Assembly (NCBI GenBank): GCA_902524635.1
Contig: CABZDY010000007.1
Span: 1 to 33,316 of the forward strand
Direction of reading: 5' to 3'
Origin: an uncultured Pelagibacteraceae bacterium
GTDB lineage: Bacteria; Pseudomonadota; Alphaproteobacteria; Pelagibacterales; Pelagibacteraceae
DNA length: 33,316 nt
This document shows, in pieces, positions 1 through 8,326 of this stretch (positions are counted from its first letter, which is position 1; each line of letters opens with the position of its first letter). Under the pieces are notes generated by a model, which was not told the origin of the DNA, did not search any database, and saw only the letters and a list, made by a program, of their open reading frames with translations. The position numbers were made by a program, and so were the translations under genes.

Positions 1-290
1 AACCAATATATCATTACAGATGGAATTATTATGTAATTGAAAAAATCAATCACACTATCAAGCATTTTCCCGTCTATATTTTTTACAAAAATAGATACTT
101 TAAATTTTCTTGCTAATGTACCATCTACAGCATCAATCAATAATGCAAGTCCTAAAAATAAAAAGGCTGAAGTTTCATGATTTTTGAAAATACTTATAAG
201 TGCAAAAAAACCAGCTATCAATCCAGAGCATGTTAACAAATGAACAGACCAAGCAAGAATAGTATCTACATCTTTTTTAGTTTTCAGCAT
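1..290 (-). CDS. pcs: Phosphatidylcholine synthase (CDP-alcohol phosphatidyltransferase), N-terminal part, cut by window edge
   Basis: Reading the minus strand from an ATG at 290-288 gives an open frame of 96 codons that runs off the window. It opens with an amphipathic stretch (AWSVHLLTCSG), then a membrane segment, then the CDP-alcohol phosphotransferase signature DGTLAR followed by 12 residues, G, three residues, D, three residues, D. The 12-residue spacing is that of bacterial Pcs rather than the usual 8 of other family members. Pcs condenses CDP-diacylglycerol with choline to make phosphatidylcholine in the inner membrane. The ATG at 294 is out of frame and stops after five codons, so 290 is the better start; only a weak AGGA lies upstream. 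The missing C-terminal two thirds prevents a check of the full length. Confidence 0.8.
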   Translation of the reverse strand, partial: MLKTKKDVDTILAWSVHLLTCSGLIAGFFALISIFKNHETSAFLFLGLALLIDAVDGTLARKFKVSIFVKNIDGKMLDSVIDFFNYIIIPSVMIYW

Positions 291-437
291 ACATTTTTTT
301 ATCCTATGAAGAATAATTTCGAAGATAAATTCTTGTCGCGCCACAAAACTGTGAAAAATATCATTAATAAAACTTTTATTATTTACATTCGTATTAAAAA
401 TTGGCAGATTTATTTATTAAATAAAAAGGAAAAACCT

Positions 438-1445
438 ATGAATGACATCACTATAATAGGAGTTATTGGCTTAGGAAATGCTGGTACACCAATTTTAAAT
501 AATTTATACAAATCAAGGAAGTATAACCTTGTAGCCTTTGATATTGATAAGAACAAACTAAATGATGTTCCTAAGGATATTATAAAAGCAGATTCTATCG
601 AAGATCTTGCTCAGAAATGTAAGGTAGTTATAACCTGTTTACCTAAGCCAGAACATGTTTTACAGGCTGTAGATGGTGAAAATGGTTTATTACAAAATGC
701 TATATCAGGAATGATATGGATAGATACATCCACAACTGATTTTAAGCAAACTCAAGAATTATCAGAAAAAGCAAAAACTTATGGTGTTTCAATGTTAGAG
801 GCTACGCTAACTGGCGGGGTTAATGCTTTACAAAATAATAATATGGTTTGTTTAGCTGGAGGAGATAAGGAAATTTTTAATAATTGGAAAGAAGTTTTAC
901 AAGATGCAATTGGTGAAGTTGTTGTTCTTTGTGGAGATATAGGAGCAGGAGCTATTGCAAAAGTTGTTTCAAATATGCTTGCATTTACTAACATGGTTGC
1001 TGCATCTGAATGCATGATGATTGCTAAAAGAGCAGGATTAGATTTAGAGAATTTTTTTGATGCTATTAGAGTTTCAGCTGGAAACTCCTTTGCGTGGGAA
1101 ACAGTTGTGCCTCACATTTTTAATCAAAAATATGAAGCTAGATTTACAATGGACTTAGCATGCAAAGATATGAATTTAAGTTACTTACTTGGGCAACATT
1201 TAAATGTTCCACTAGACTTGCACATGGAAGTTAAAAAAAAAATGGAAGAAGCGAGAGCTCAATATGGAGATAGTGAAGGCTGTTATATTTACCCACGAAT
1301 ACTCGAGGACAAACTTGGTGAACCATTATCATTAAAAGGGTGGGACAATTGGGGTTATGATATTAAAATTGTTAATGGATCAATTGTTGTAAATCATAAA
1401 AATAGACCTCAATCAAAACATCCTCAGTATAATTCAAAGAGTTAA
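438..1445 (+). CDS. NAD(P)-dependent beta-hydroxyacid dehydrogenase (3-hydroxyisobutyrate dehydrogenase family)
   Basis: A 335-residue protein. The frame stays open upstream to 240, but that extension is implausible; the ATG at 438 has an AAAAGGA ribosome site 7 nt upstream and puts the Rossmann GLGNAG motif at residues 11-16, normal for the family. Other family marks are the D at residue 35 ending beta-2 (cofactor preference), an ATLTGG substrate-binding loop, and the catalytic lysine K175 in AIAKVVSNML. The family oxidises or reduces beta-hydroxyacids (3-hydroxyisobutyrate, tartronate semialdehyde, threonate, sulfolactaldehyde), so the substrate cannot be read from sequence. The C-terminus is about 35 residues longer than typical members of roughly 300. 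It converges on the ComA-like gene next door with a 25-nt gap and no clear terminator. A link to the transporter cluster is inferred from position only. Confidence 0.85.
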   Translation: MNDITIIGVIGLGNAGTPILNNLYKSRKYNLVAFDIDKNKLNDVPKDIIKADSIEDLAQKCKVVITCLPKPEHVLQAVDGENGLLQNAISGMIWIDTSTTDFKQTQELSEKAKTYGVSMLEATLTGGVNALQNNNMVCLAGGDKEIFNNWKEVLQDAIGEVVVLCGDIGAGAIAKVVSNMLAFTNMVAASECMMIAKRAGLDLENFFDAIRVSAGNSFAWETVVPHIFNQKYEARFTMDLACKDMNLSYLLGQHLNVPLDLHMEVKKKMEEARAQYGDSEGCYIYPRILEDKLGEPLSLKGWDNWGYDIKIVNGSIVVNHKNRPQSKHPQYNSKS

Positions 1446-1470
1446 ATAGAATTTTATGAATTAATTATTT

Positions 1471-2334
1471 TTATTTATCTTTAACTGAAACTAATTCTGG
1501 ATACTTATCAAATAAAATTTCAGCAGGTCGCTCTCCAGACCTTAATGGATCAATCAGCATAACTTGACTGGGCATAATATTAGTTAAATTGCAGTCTGTA
1601 CCAAAGAGTTCAAAATAATTAAGTATATCTGAATACCATCTCACTTCAGCTTCCTTTGGTGAAGTAACTTCAAATGCAACTTTATTTTTACCAAAGTGTT
1701 TGAGCACTCCAGTTAATACATCTGATTTACTATCATGAAGTTCAATTTCTTCATGATCAATTAGCATTGAAAATGCTCCATATTCAAAAAAAGGTTCAGC
1801 ACTTTCAATAATTTGCTTTAGTGTTGCAGGAGTATTTTTTTTTGATTTATTCCATCCACTTTCTGGATGATGTTCATAAATTATATTCATTCCATTTTCA
1901 ATCGCATGATTGCACCAAGCTTTAATTTGATTTTCAGGGATGTCTCCAAATGTATTCATGAATTCCATTGCAGAAAACCCTAAATCTGCCGCAACATCAA
2001 TTGCTTCATTTACTTTTCCCTTTTTAAAAGCTTTTATAAAATAACCATGATCTAAGTAAGGCTTTATAGAATGTTTTTTGTAAAGATCATTTTTACGTTC
2101 CAACCATTCCTTTGGATGTCCCAGAACTTGCATTGTTGCAATTTTAACATGATCAATCCTATTACCAGCAACTTCTAGAAAGTCTTCTAATTCACGAAGT
2201 CCCATTCTTTCGTGGTACCAAGGGCCTTCATCAAAACCTACATCTTTCAACCATAGTTGTGATTTAGTTCTTGGCTTGGGTTCTATAGTATTTAAATCAA
2301 ATACTTTCGATATTGAATTTTTTGTTTTAGACAT
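1471..2334 (-). CDS. ComA-like (phosphosulfolactate synthase family) TIM-barrel enzyme, paralogue 1
   Basis: A 287-residue protein starting at ATG 2334; a TTG at 2358 would add eight residues but has no better ribosome site. The fold follows archaeal ComA, which joins sulfite and phosphoenolpyruvate to phosphosulfolactate for coenzyme M synthesis: LEDFLEVAGNRIDHVK, then KPYLDHGYFIKAFKKGKVNE, LGFSAMEFMN, IIYEHHPE, and a NLTNI...LRSG C-terminal segment. Single acidic and lysine positions of ComA appear kept, but the ComA loops GWGTS, GGTLFE and RGDT are replaced, so the ligand is probably not phosphosulfolactate in the same form. It is divergent from tctC across a 149-nt promoter region, which suggests joint control with the transporter. 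Family membership is likely; the reaction is unknown. Confidence 0.65.
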   Translation of the reverse strand: MSKTKNSISKVFDLNTIEPKPRTKSQLWLKDVGFDEGPWYHERMGLRELEDFLEVAGNRIDHVKIATMQVLGHPKEWLERKNDLYKKHSIKPYLDHGYFIKAFKKGKVNEAIDVAADLGFSAMEFMNTFGDIPENQIKAWCNHAIENGMNIIYEHHPESGWNKSKKNTPATLKQIIESAEPFFEYGAFSMLIDHEEIELHDSKSDVLTGVLKHFGKNKVAFEVTSPKEAEVRWYSDILNYFELFGTDCNLTNIMPSQVMLIDPLRSGERPAEILFDKYPELVSVKDK

Positions 2335-2423
2335 GTTTTTTGCTTTTATATTAATCAAATAGATGAATTTCTAACCAAAAACGTCATTTCCTCAATTTTG
2401 GTGGACAAAAAAAATATAATTAG

Positions 2424-2453
2424 TTGAAAGACCCATAATGGACAAGTTATAAT
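2424..2453 (+). promoter_or_regulatory. Sigma-70-type promoter of the tctC-tctAB-comA-like operon
   Basis: A TTGAAA box at 2424-2429 and a perfect TATAAT at 2448-2453 are separated by 18 nt, in the gap between the divergent ComA-like gene and tctC. This predicts a start near 2460 and a leader of about 24 nt ending in the AAGGGGGG ribosome site of tctC. Confidence 0.65.
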
Positions 2454-2483
2454 ATCCTTAAAAAATTCTCAAGGGGGGAAATT

Positions 2484-3557
2484 ATGCGTAAAATTCTAAT
2501 ATTAATTATAATGTCGTTATTCTCGTTTGTATCCATTGGAAATGCAGATGTGAATTTCTCAGGCAAAACAATTACATGGGTTGTACCATTTAAAGAAGGT
2601 GGTGGTACAAGTAGATTTGCAAGATTTATTCAACCTTTTTTAAAAAAATATTTACCTGGAAATCCTGATGTCCAAATTATGCACATACCAGGGGGTGGAG
2701 CTATCAAAGGTTCAAATTATTTTGAAAAAAATGCTAAAGCAGACGGAACTTTTATTTTTGGATGCTCAACTTCAGTAATAGTCAATGTCGCTACTGGAAA
2801 TCCACTTGTTAAATATAATCTTAGTGAATATCGACCAGTAGTTTTGCTACCACAAAATACTCATTGGTTCACACGTTCAGATTTAGCTGAGCCTCACGAT
2901 CTATCTAAAATTAAAGAGAGAAAGTTGGTTCTTTATGCATTGAAAACTCCTGCATCTGCAGATTTATTTCACATATGGATTTATGAGAAACTTGGTATCA
3001 AAGGAGCTAAACCTATACCTGGTCTTTCATCTTCAGGAGGTTATCAAGCATTTCTAAGAGGTGAAATTCATCTAAGTTCACATGGTGCAGCAAATTATGT
3101 AAAAAAAGTTAAGCCTGAAATAGAAAAAGGAAAAGTTGTAGATTTAATGACTTTAGGAATTATTGGAGCTGACGGTTCAGTTTCTAGAAATCCTTTGGCA
3201 CCAAATGCACCTACATTTCCTGAAATGTATGAGAAGGTAAATGGTAAAAAACTTGAGGGTGACGACCTTGAAGCATACTATGCAATAGGTGCTGCATGGT
3301 CTCAAGCATCTAAAGCAATGATGCTTCCAAAAGATGCTTCCGATGAAATAGTAAAAGCATACAGAGATGCAGCTATTAAAATGACAAATGACCCAGAGTT
3401 TAAGGCTAAAGCTGTAAAAGCTCTTGGACCATTTCCATTAATCATAGGAGAAGAAGCTGGTGAAATTATTAAAAAGGCTGCAGTATTTTCTGATACTACT
3501 AAAAAGCAATTAAATGCAGCTCTAAAGAAACATAAATTCACATATAGAGTTCAATAA
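2484..3557 (+). CDS. tctC: Tripartite tricarboxylate transporter periplasmic binding protein (TctC/Bug family)
   Basis: A 357-residue protein with an N-terminal signal peptide (MRKILILIIMSLFSFVSIG, cleavage near NADV). It shows the TctC hallmark VPFKEGGGTSRFAR, the pGGG turn IPGGGAIKGSNYF and a later dG.f segment. TctC proteins capture carboxylates in the periplasm and deliver them to the TctA/TctB membrane pair. The ribosome site AAGGGGGG at 2471-2478 is unusually strong for this window and a good sigma-70 promoter stands just upstream, so high expression is expected, as is normal for a binding protein. The gene ends 16 nt before a strong hairpin that separates it from tctA. The substrate is not readable; the ComA-like neighbours make a sulfonated carboxylate worth considering. 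Confidence 0.88.
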   Translation: MRKILILIIMSLFSFVSIGNADVNFSGKTITWVVPFKEGGGTSRFARFIQPFLKKYLPGNPDVQIMHIPGGGAIKGSNYFEKNAKADGTFIFGCSTSVIVNVATGNPLVKYNLSEYRPVVLLPQNTHWFTRSDLAEPHDLSKIKERKLVLYALKTPASADLFHIWIYEKLGIKGAKPIPGLSSSGGYQAFLRGEIHLSSHGAANYVKKVKPEIEKGKVVDLMTLGIIGADGSVSRNPLAPNAPTFPEMYEKVNGKKLEGDDLEAYYAIGAAWSQASKAMMLPKDASDEIVKAYRDAAIKMTNDPEFKAKAVKALGPFPLIIGEEAGEIIKKAAVFSDTTKKQLNAALKKHKFTYRVQ

Positions 3558-3573
3558 AACAAATAAAAAAAGT

Positions 3574-3603
3574 GCTGCTAGCTTTTAGCTAGCAGCTTTT
3601 TTT
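3574..3603 (+). terminator. Intrinsic terminator-like hairpin between tctC and tctA
   Basis: A perfect 9-bp stem, GCTGCTAGC (3574-3582) with GCTAGCAGC (3588-3596), closes a TTTTA loop and is followed by seven T residues (3597-3603). An A-run precedes it, so it could work in both directions. It ends exactly where the tctA start codon begins. The likely role is partial termination or 3' stabilisation that keeps tctC mRNA above tctA. Confidence 0.75.
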
Positions 3604-5589
3604 ATGGAACAATTATTAGCTGCACTTTTACAACTTTTTGAACCTACTCATTTAGCATTTCTATTTGCAGGTACTTTACTTGGTTTAATTGTTGGTATTC
3701 TACCAGGCATGGGTGGAACATCAGGTTTAGCCCTTGTTTTACCTTTTGTTTTTACAATGGAGCCCTCACATGCTCTTGCAATGATGATTGGAGTTCTAGC
3801 ACCTACAACAACCTCTGATACTTTTCCTGCTGTGCTTATGGGAGTACCAGGCACTGCAGGATCTCAAGCAACAGTAATGGATGGGTTTCCACTTTCAAAA
3901 AAAGGCATGGCAGCAAGAGCGTTAAGTGCTGCCTTCAGTGCTTCATTGCTAGGGGGTATCTTTGGAGCGTTTATATTATCAATATCTATTTATTATGCCA
4001 TTCCAATAATAATGGCTTTTGGATTTGGGGAACAGTTCCTATTAGTTGTGCTTGCTTTATTAATGGTTGGAGCTCTTACAGGTGACAATTTATTTAAAGG
4101 TATTGCTTCTTGTTTTTTAGGTTTAATTATTGGATCAATTGGAACTGCTCCAATAACAGGAGATCCAAGATACACATTTAATACATTATATCTTTTAGAG
4201 GGCGTTCCTCTTGTTGTTGTGGGACTAGGATTGTTTGCAATTCCCGAAATTGTTGGACTTCTTGATGCAAAAGGTTCAATCGCAAAATCACTTAATACAA
4301 AAAAAGGGTGGTTCACAGGCTTAAAAGATGTAGTAAAAAATTGGTTTTTAGTTTTACGATGTTCTACTCTTGGTTGTCTCGTTGGAGCTTTACCAGGCTT
4401 AGGAGGAACAGTCGTTGATTGGATTGCGTATAGTCACTTAAAGCAAACAACAAAAGATACTTCTCAATTTGGTAAAGGTGATATCCGAGGAGTTATAGCA
4501 CCTGAGTCTGCTAATAATGCAAAAGAGGGTGGAGCATTAATTCCAACATTAATTTTTGGAATACCTGGTTCTGGTAATAAGGTTTTATTACTTGGAGGTT
4601 TTGTTCTAATTGGAATTGAACCTGGTTTAGATATGGTAACGACAAACCTAGATCTTACCTATCTAATGATTTGGTCATTAGCTATTGCAAATATTTTAGG
4701 TGCTGGAATTTGTATGGGTTTTTCATCTCAAATTTCAAAATTCACTTTAGTTCCATATTACATACTTGCACCTGTGATGGTTTGTTTAATTTTTTTTGCA
4801 ACATTTAATATTAATAGGGACTGGTATGATTTTATTGGATTGTTATCATTTGGTATAATTGGTATTACGTTTAAAAATTTCGGTTGGTCTAGACCGGCAC
4901 TTTTAATAGGGTTCTTTTTATCAAGCAAAGTTGAACTTCTAAGCTATCAAACTCAAGCAGTGTATGGTTTAAGCTTTTTGTCCCGTCCAGTTTCAGTAAT
5001 TCTAATAATCTTATGTCTTGCTACCATCGTTCTTTTAACAAAGCAAAAATTTGATAACAATTATAGATCCGATCTAATTAAAGGTAAGCTTACCCAAATA
5101 TATTATATAGTCATATTGCTATGTCTACCTTTATCAATGATTTGGTTTACTAGTAGTTTAGATTATCGTGCTAATTTGTTTCCAATAAGTCTAAGTGTAA
5201 TAGCTTTATCACTCTTAGTTTTTATACTTATTATAAAAATTGCAGACTTAAAAAATTTACCATTTTTAAATAATACATTGATGAATTTTGCTAGGTCAAA
5301 TATTTTTGAAATTAGTGGGAACTTTAATAATCAACTTTTTTATTATTTAAGTTTTATTGGTTTCTTATTAATGAATTTTATATTTGGTTTTCCAATTGCT
5401 GCAGCACTTTTTATAAATATATTTATATTATTTCATAATAGGAAAGCTTATGTGTCATCAATTTGCATTTCTGCTGTATTGATGGTAATACTCTGGTCGT
5501 TATCCTCCCTATTAACTTTACAGTTTCCAAATGGATTGATAGGATTATTTATCGATTTACCTTGGTGGCTAGGTGGGCAACTGAATTAA
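3604..5589 (+). CDS. tctA: Tripartite tricarboxylate transporter membrane subunit TctA with a TctB-like C-terminal region
   Basis: A 661-residue, almost wholly hydrophobic protein. Residues 1 to about 490 are a TctA domain: the family repeat appears twice, as GLIVGILPGMGGTSGLALVL near residues 27-46 and GCLVGALPGLGGT near 257-269, each followed by conserved PG loops (GVPGTAGSQATVMDGFPL; FGIPGSGNK). TctA alone is about 500 residues; the extra 150 or so carry four more predicted membrane segments and an RANLFP motif, which fits a fused TctB small subunit, normally a separate gene. The start codon directly follows the T-tract of a terminator-like hairpin, so there is no Shine-Dalgarno; the first in-frame ATG nonetheless gives a normal TctA N-terminus. 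A separate tctB is absent nearby, which supports the fusion reading. Confidence 0.85.
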   Translation: MEQLLAALLQLFEPTHLAFLFAGTLLGLIVGILPGMGGTSGLALVLPFVFTMEPSHALAMMIGVLAPTTTSDTFPAVLMGVPGTAGSQATVMDGFPLSKKGMAARALSAAFSASLLGGIFGAFILSISIYYAIPIIMAFGFGEQFLLVVLALLMVGALTGDNLFKGIASCFLGLIIGSIGTAPITGDPRYTFNTLYLLEGVPLVVVGLGLFAIPEIVGLLDAKGSIAKSLNTKKGWFTGLKDVVKNWFLVLRCSTLGCLVGALPGLGGTVVDWIAYSHLKQTTKDTSQFGKGDIRGVIAPESANNAKEGGALIPTLIFGIPGSGNKVLLLGGFVLIGIEPGLDMVTTNLDLTYLMIWSLAIANILGAGICMGFSSQISKFTLVPYYILAPVMVCLIFFATFNINRDWYDFIGLLSFGIIGITFKNFGWSRPALLIGFFLSSKVELLSYQTQAVYGLSFLSRPVSVILIILCLATIVLLTKQKFDNNYRSDLIKGKLTQIYYIVILLCLPLSMIWFTSSLDYRANLFPISLSVIALSLLVFILIIKIADLKNLPFLNNTLMNFARSNIFEISGNFNNQLFYYLSFIGFLLMNFIFGFPIAAALFINIFILFHNRKAYVSSICISAVLMVILWSLSSLLTLQFPNGLIGLFIDLPWWLGGQLN

Positions 5590-5605
5590 ATAAATAGAAT
5601 TCATA

Positions 5606-6400
5606 ATGACTGAAATAACATTTCCTAAATTACCTTTCATAAAAAGAAAGGAAAAACCTCGTGAGACAGGTATAAATTACGTTAGAGCACCTGTGATGGT
5701 AGGAAATTGTATTGATGATTATCTAGAAGCATATGCAAACCTCGTTGATATCTTTAAGATTTCTGGAAAGCAAGGTGCAATGATGAGTAAAAAATCTCTT
5801 TTAAGATTTATCGAAACTTGCAAAAAGTATAGTGTTCAAGTTGCATTGGGAAATCCAATTATGGATGTAGCTTTATCTGGTGGGAAAGAAGTGGTAGATG
5901 ATTATCTGGATACTGTTGTTAGTCTAGGAATTGATATAATTGAAATTTCAAGAATAGCTCGTTCTTTAGATGATGATGAGATGTGTAGACTGATCGAAAA
6001 TGCAACAGGCAAAGGGATAAAAGTTATTAATGAGGTTGGTGTTGCGTTTGCACATTCCAAGGTTATTGAGGAAGAAATATTTATTGAGAGAATTAAAATG
6101 CAATCTAAAAGATTTCTCAAGGCAGGCTCATGGAAAATATTACTAGAATCAGAAGGTTTGACAGAAAATCTGGATAAGAAAAATTATAGATGGAATACAA
6201 TTGATAAAATTATTAGTCCACTTGAATTGAATCAATTTATGGTTGAGGCTGATGACCAGGATGTATTGTCAAAATACATAGAGATATATGGTCCAGGCAT
6301 AAATATGATGGTTGATCATAGTAGAGTTCTCAAAATGGAAGATGCCAGAATAGGATATGGACCATCACAATCTCTATGGGGTAAGGTTGTAAAATATTAA
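5606..6400 (+). CDS. ComA-like (phosphosulfolactate synthase family) TIM-barrel enzyme, paralogue 2
   Basis: A 264-residue protein 16 nt after tctA and most likely in its operon. It can be aligned by eye along the ComA barrel: DIFKISGKQGAM at the lysine strand, LGIDIIEISR at the EISDG strand, KVINEVGVAF at the TEVGKK strand, and KAGSWKILLESEG at the DAGADYVIIEGRESG strand. The EIS and NEVG elements are closer to authentic ComA than those of the divergent paralogue at 1471-2334, and the two proteins are clearly not recent duplicates. It has no signal peptide, so it is cytoplasmic. A plausible role is an aldolase- or lyase-type step on the imported compound, which is inference. It converges on the next gene with stops overlapping in TTAA (6397-6400). 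Confidence 0.6.
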   Translation: MTEITFPKLPFIKRKEKPRETGINYVRAPVMVGNCIDDYLEAYANLVDIFKISGKQGAMMSKKSLLRFIETCKKYSVQVALGNPIMDVALSGGKEVVDDYLDTVVSLGIDIIEISRIARSLDDDEMCRLIENATGKGIKVINEVGVAFAHSKVIEEEIFIERIKMQSKRFLKAGSWKILLESEGLTENLDKKNYRWNTIDKIISPLELNQFMVEADDQDVLSKYIEIYGPGINMMVDHSRVLKMEDARIGYGPSQSLWGKVVKY

Positions 6401-8112
6401 CTTAAATTAAATTTGAGCTGCAATTTTTTTAATATTTCATTAGTAACATCATCCCATTGATTGAACTTCTTTTGTTTAATCATTTTTAAAGATGAATATG
6501 GATTTATTTTATAGAATTCTCCCCACCGCCAATCAGGGTAAATATTAAATATTCCCCATGTTTCCTTATTGAGAGAGCAAGAAAGATGAAGTAAAGATGT
6601 ATCTACTGATATAACTAAGTCTAAATTTTCTATAACAGATGCTATCTCTATAAGATTATATTTTCCATATTTATATAGATTAGATTTTTCAAAATATGCT
6701 TTGTCTCTCTCCCATATTTCATTTTGTAAACTATAAAAATTTATATTCAAAGACAAAATCTTGTCTAAACTTTTAAGGGGTATAGATCTAAATGGTTCAT
6801 TGGGTCCTAGAAAAGATCCTGACCAAACTATTCCAACCTTTGGTTTTGTAGTATTTAGTTTTTTATTCCATTTATTAATATTTATTTGATCTTTTGATAT
6901 TAAATTCTCATTAATTTTGTATTTGTTTTTATAAAAAAATTTTATAAGAGAGCCTAAAGCAATTTTATAATCATAACTCTTATTTATTATTGTATGATTT
7001 GTTTCTATCTTAATTTTATCTAAATTGTGATTGAATAAATTTTTGATACTTTCAGGAACTAAAAAACTCACTTCATTTGAAATTTTAGCTAAAGATAATA
7101 AATATTTTGAAAATTGGATTGTATCCCCTAATCCCTGCTCATTAAAGACAACTATATTTTTTTTGTTAATGTTTTCACCACTCCATTCTTTTATATTTTT
7201 TAAGTTGTTTGTTAATTTGGAACCTCTGTACTCGTAATATTTCCAACCATTTTCAAAATCTCCCTCATATAGATATCTAATTCCTAAATAATTATAAAAA
7301 TTTCTGTCATTTTTTAATTTATCTCTTGAATCATTTAAGAGTAGTTTCGCTTCATTGTCCGTTCCCATTTTAAAATAAAGCGCAATTAATATTATTAAAA
7401 ACTTATTTTTATCTTTATGATTTATAAGTATTTTTATTGCATCTACATAGTCCTCTTTAAATATAAGATATTCAACTTTATTTAAAATAAATTCTATATA
7501 TTCACTGTCAATTTTTTCAGCTAGTAAAAATAATTCGTCTGATTTTTTTTTATTTCTCAAATTAATATAATTAAGTAATAAATTATTAACAATTATTTTA
7601 TCACTGCTATTTATATGAAATGCTTTTATGAAATATTCTAACGAAATTTTTGGTTTATTATTTTTTAGATATAATGAACCAATATTATTAAGTGCTTTTA
7701 ATTTATTTTCTCCGTCGAGTTCAATACATTTTTTATAAAAATTTAATGCAGAAATATTATCTCCAATTAACTCATTTATGTATGCTAATTGATAGATATA
7801 TAAATCGTTTTTATTATTAATTGCATATAATTTTTTTGAAAACTCTAGAGCCTTATTTAGACTTTTTTTATTTAAATATATCAAAAAAAGATTTTTGATT
7901 GGATCCTCAAATTTATTATTAAGTTTGTGTGATTTAAGAAAATTAATTTCTGCAAGATTTAAATCTTTTTTTAGGAAATATATAACACCTTTAAAATTAC
8001 TGATTAAATGACTATTATTATTACTATCTTTTTCGTAGTCATTGCATTGGTTTAGTGCTTTATCTAAATTTTTTAAGTTAATGTTTTCTATTATTTTCTC
8101 TAATTTATTCAT
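6397..8112 (-). CDS. TPR-repeat protein with C-terminal glycosyltransferase-like domain
   Basis: A 571-residue protein starting at ATG 8112. Residues 1 to about 300 are helical TPR-type repeats (for example ALNFYKKCIELDGENKLKAL and SLEYFIKAFHINSSD). The C-terminal part matches the common bacterial TPR-glycosyltransferase type: GLGDTIQF at 327-334, KVGIVWSGS at 425-433, FRSIPL at 441-446, LDLVISVDTSLLHL at 497-510 and DWRW at 527-530. Such proteins probably modify cell-surface or secreted glycans or proteins; the acceptor is unknown. The gene is more AT-rich than its neighbours and dominated by N, K and I codons, which may reflect weak selection or transfer. It runs against the flow of its neighbours and seems monocistronic. 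Confidence 0.8.
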   Translation of the reverse strand: MNKLEKIIENINLKNLDKALNQCNDYEKDSNNNSHLISNFKGVIYFLKKDLNLAEINFLKSHKLNNKFEDPIKNLFLIYLNKKSLNKALEFSKKLYAINNKNDLYIYQLAYINELIGDNISALNFYKKCIELDGENKLKALNNIGSLYLKNNKPKISLEYFIKAFHINSSDKIIVNNLLLNYINLRNKKKSDELFLLAEKIDSEYIEFILNKVEYLIFKEDYVDAIKILINHKDKNKFLIILIALYFKMGTDNEAKLLLNDSRDKLKNDRNFYNYLGIRYLYEGDFENGWKYYEYRGSKLTNNLKNIKEWSGENINKKNIVVFNEQGLGDTIQFSKYLLSLAKISNEVSFLVPESIKNLFNHNLDKIKIETNHTIINKSYDYKIALGSLIKFFYKNKYKINENLISKDQININKWNKKLNTTKPKVGIVWSGSFLGPNEPFRSIPLKSLDKILSLNINFYSLQNEIWERDKAYFEKSNLYKYGKYNLIEIASVIENLDLVISVDTSLLHLSCSLNKETWGIFNIYPDWRWGEFYKINPYSSLKMIKQKKFNQWDDVTNEILKKLQLKFNLS

Positions 8113-8175
8113 TTACTATTACTTAAAATTTAATATTTATAAGGTTTAAAAAATCCTGCCACAAAATAAAAAAAA

Positions 8176-8204
8176 TTTACTTATTCCTCTTGTTCAATTA
8201 TAAA
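8176..8204 (+). promoter_or_regulatory. Possible promoter of tRNA-Leu/nadK
   Basis: TTTACT (8176-8181), 17 nt, TATAAA (8199-8204), about 32 nt before the tRNA-Leu 5' end. The boxes are imperfect and the region is AT-rich, so chance matches are possible. Confidence 0.35.
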
Positions 8205-8236
8205 TATTGGCATAAACACTCATGAAATTCATTAAT

Positions 8237-8322
8237 GCCCTCGTGGTGAAATTGGTAGACACAAAGGACTTAAAATCCTTGCCATTTATGGAGTGCCAGT
8301 TCGAGTCTGGCCGAGGGCACCA
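8237..8322 (+). tRNA. tRNA-Leu (anticodon UAA)
   Basis: The acceptor strands GCCCTCG and CGAGGGC pair fully, followed by discriminator A and an encoded CCA (8320-8322). The anticodon stem AAGGA/TCCTT encloses CTTAAAA, with anticodon TAA at 8271-8273. A long class II variable arm (around TGCCATTTATGGAGTGCC) and a TTCGAGT T-loop confirm leucine. Confidence 0.95.
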
Positions 8323-8326
8323 CTAA

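Noticed and set aside
240..437. Upstream extension of the dehydrogenase frame, giving a 401-residue product
   Set aside because: The extension reads through the divergent pcs start and promoter region, has no family similarity, and the ATG at 438 has a ribosome site and the Rossmann motif at the right distance.
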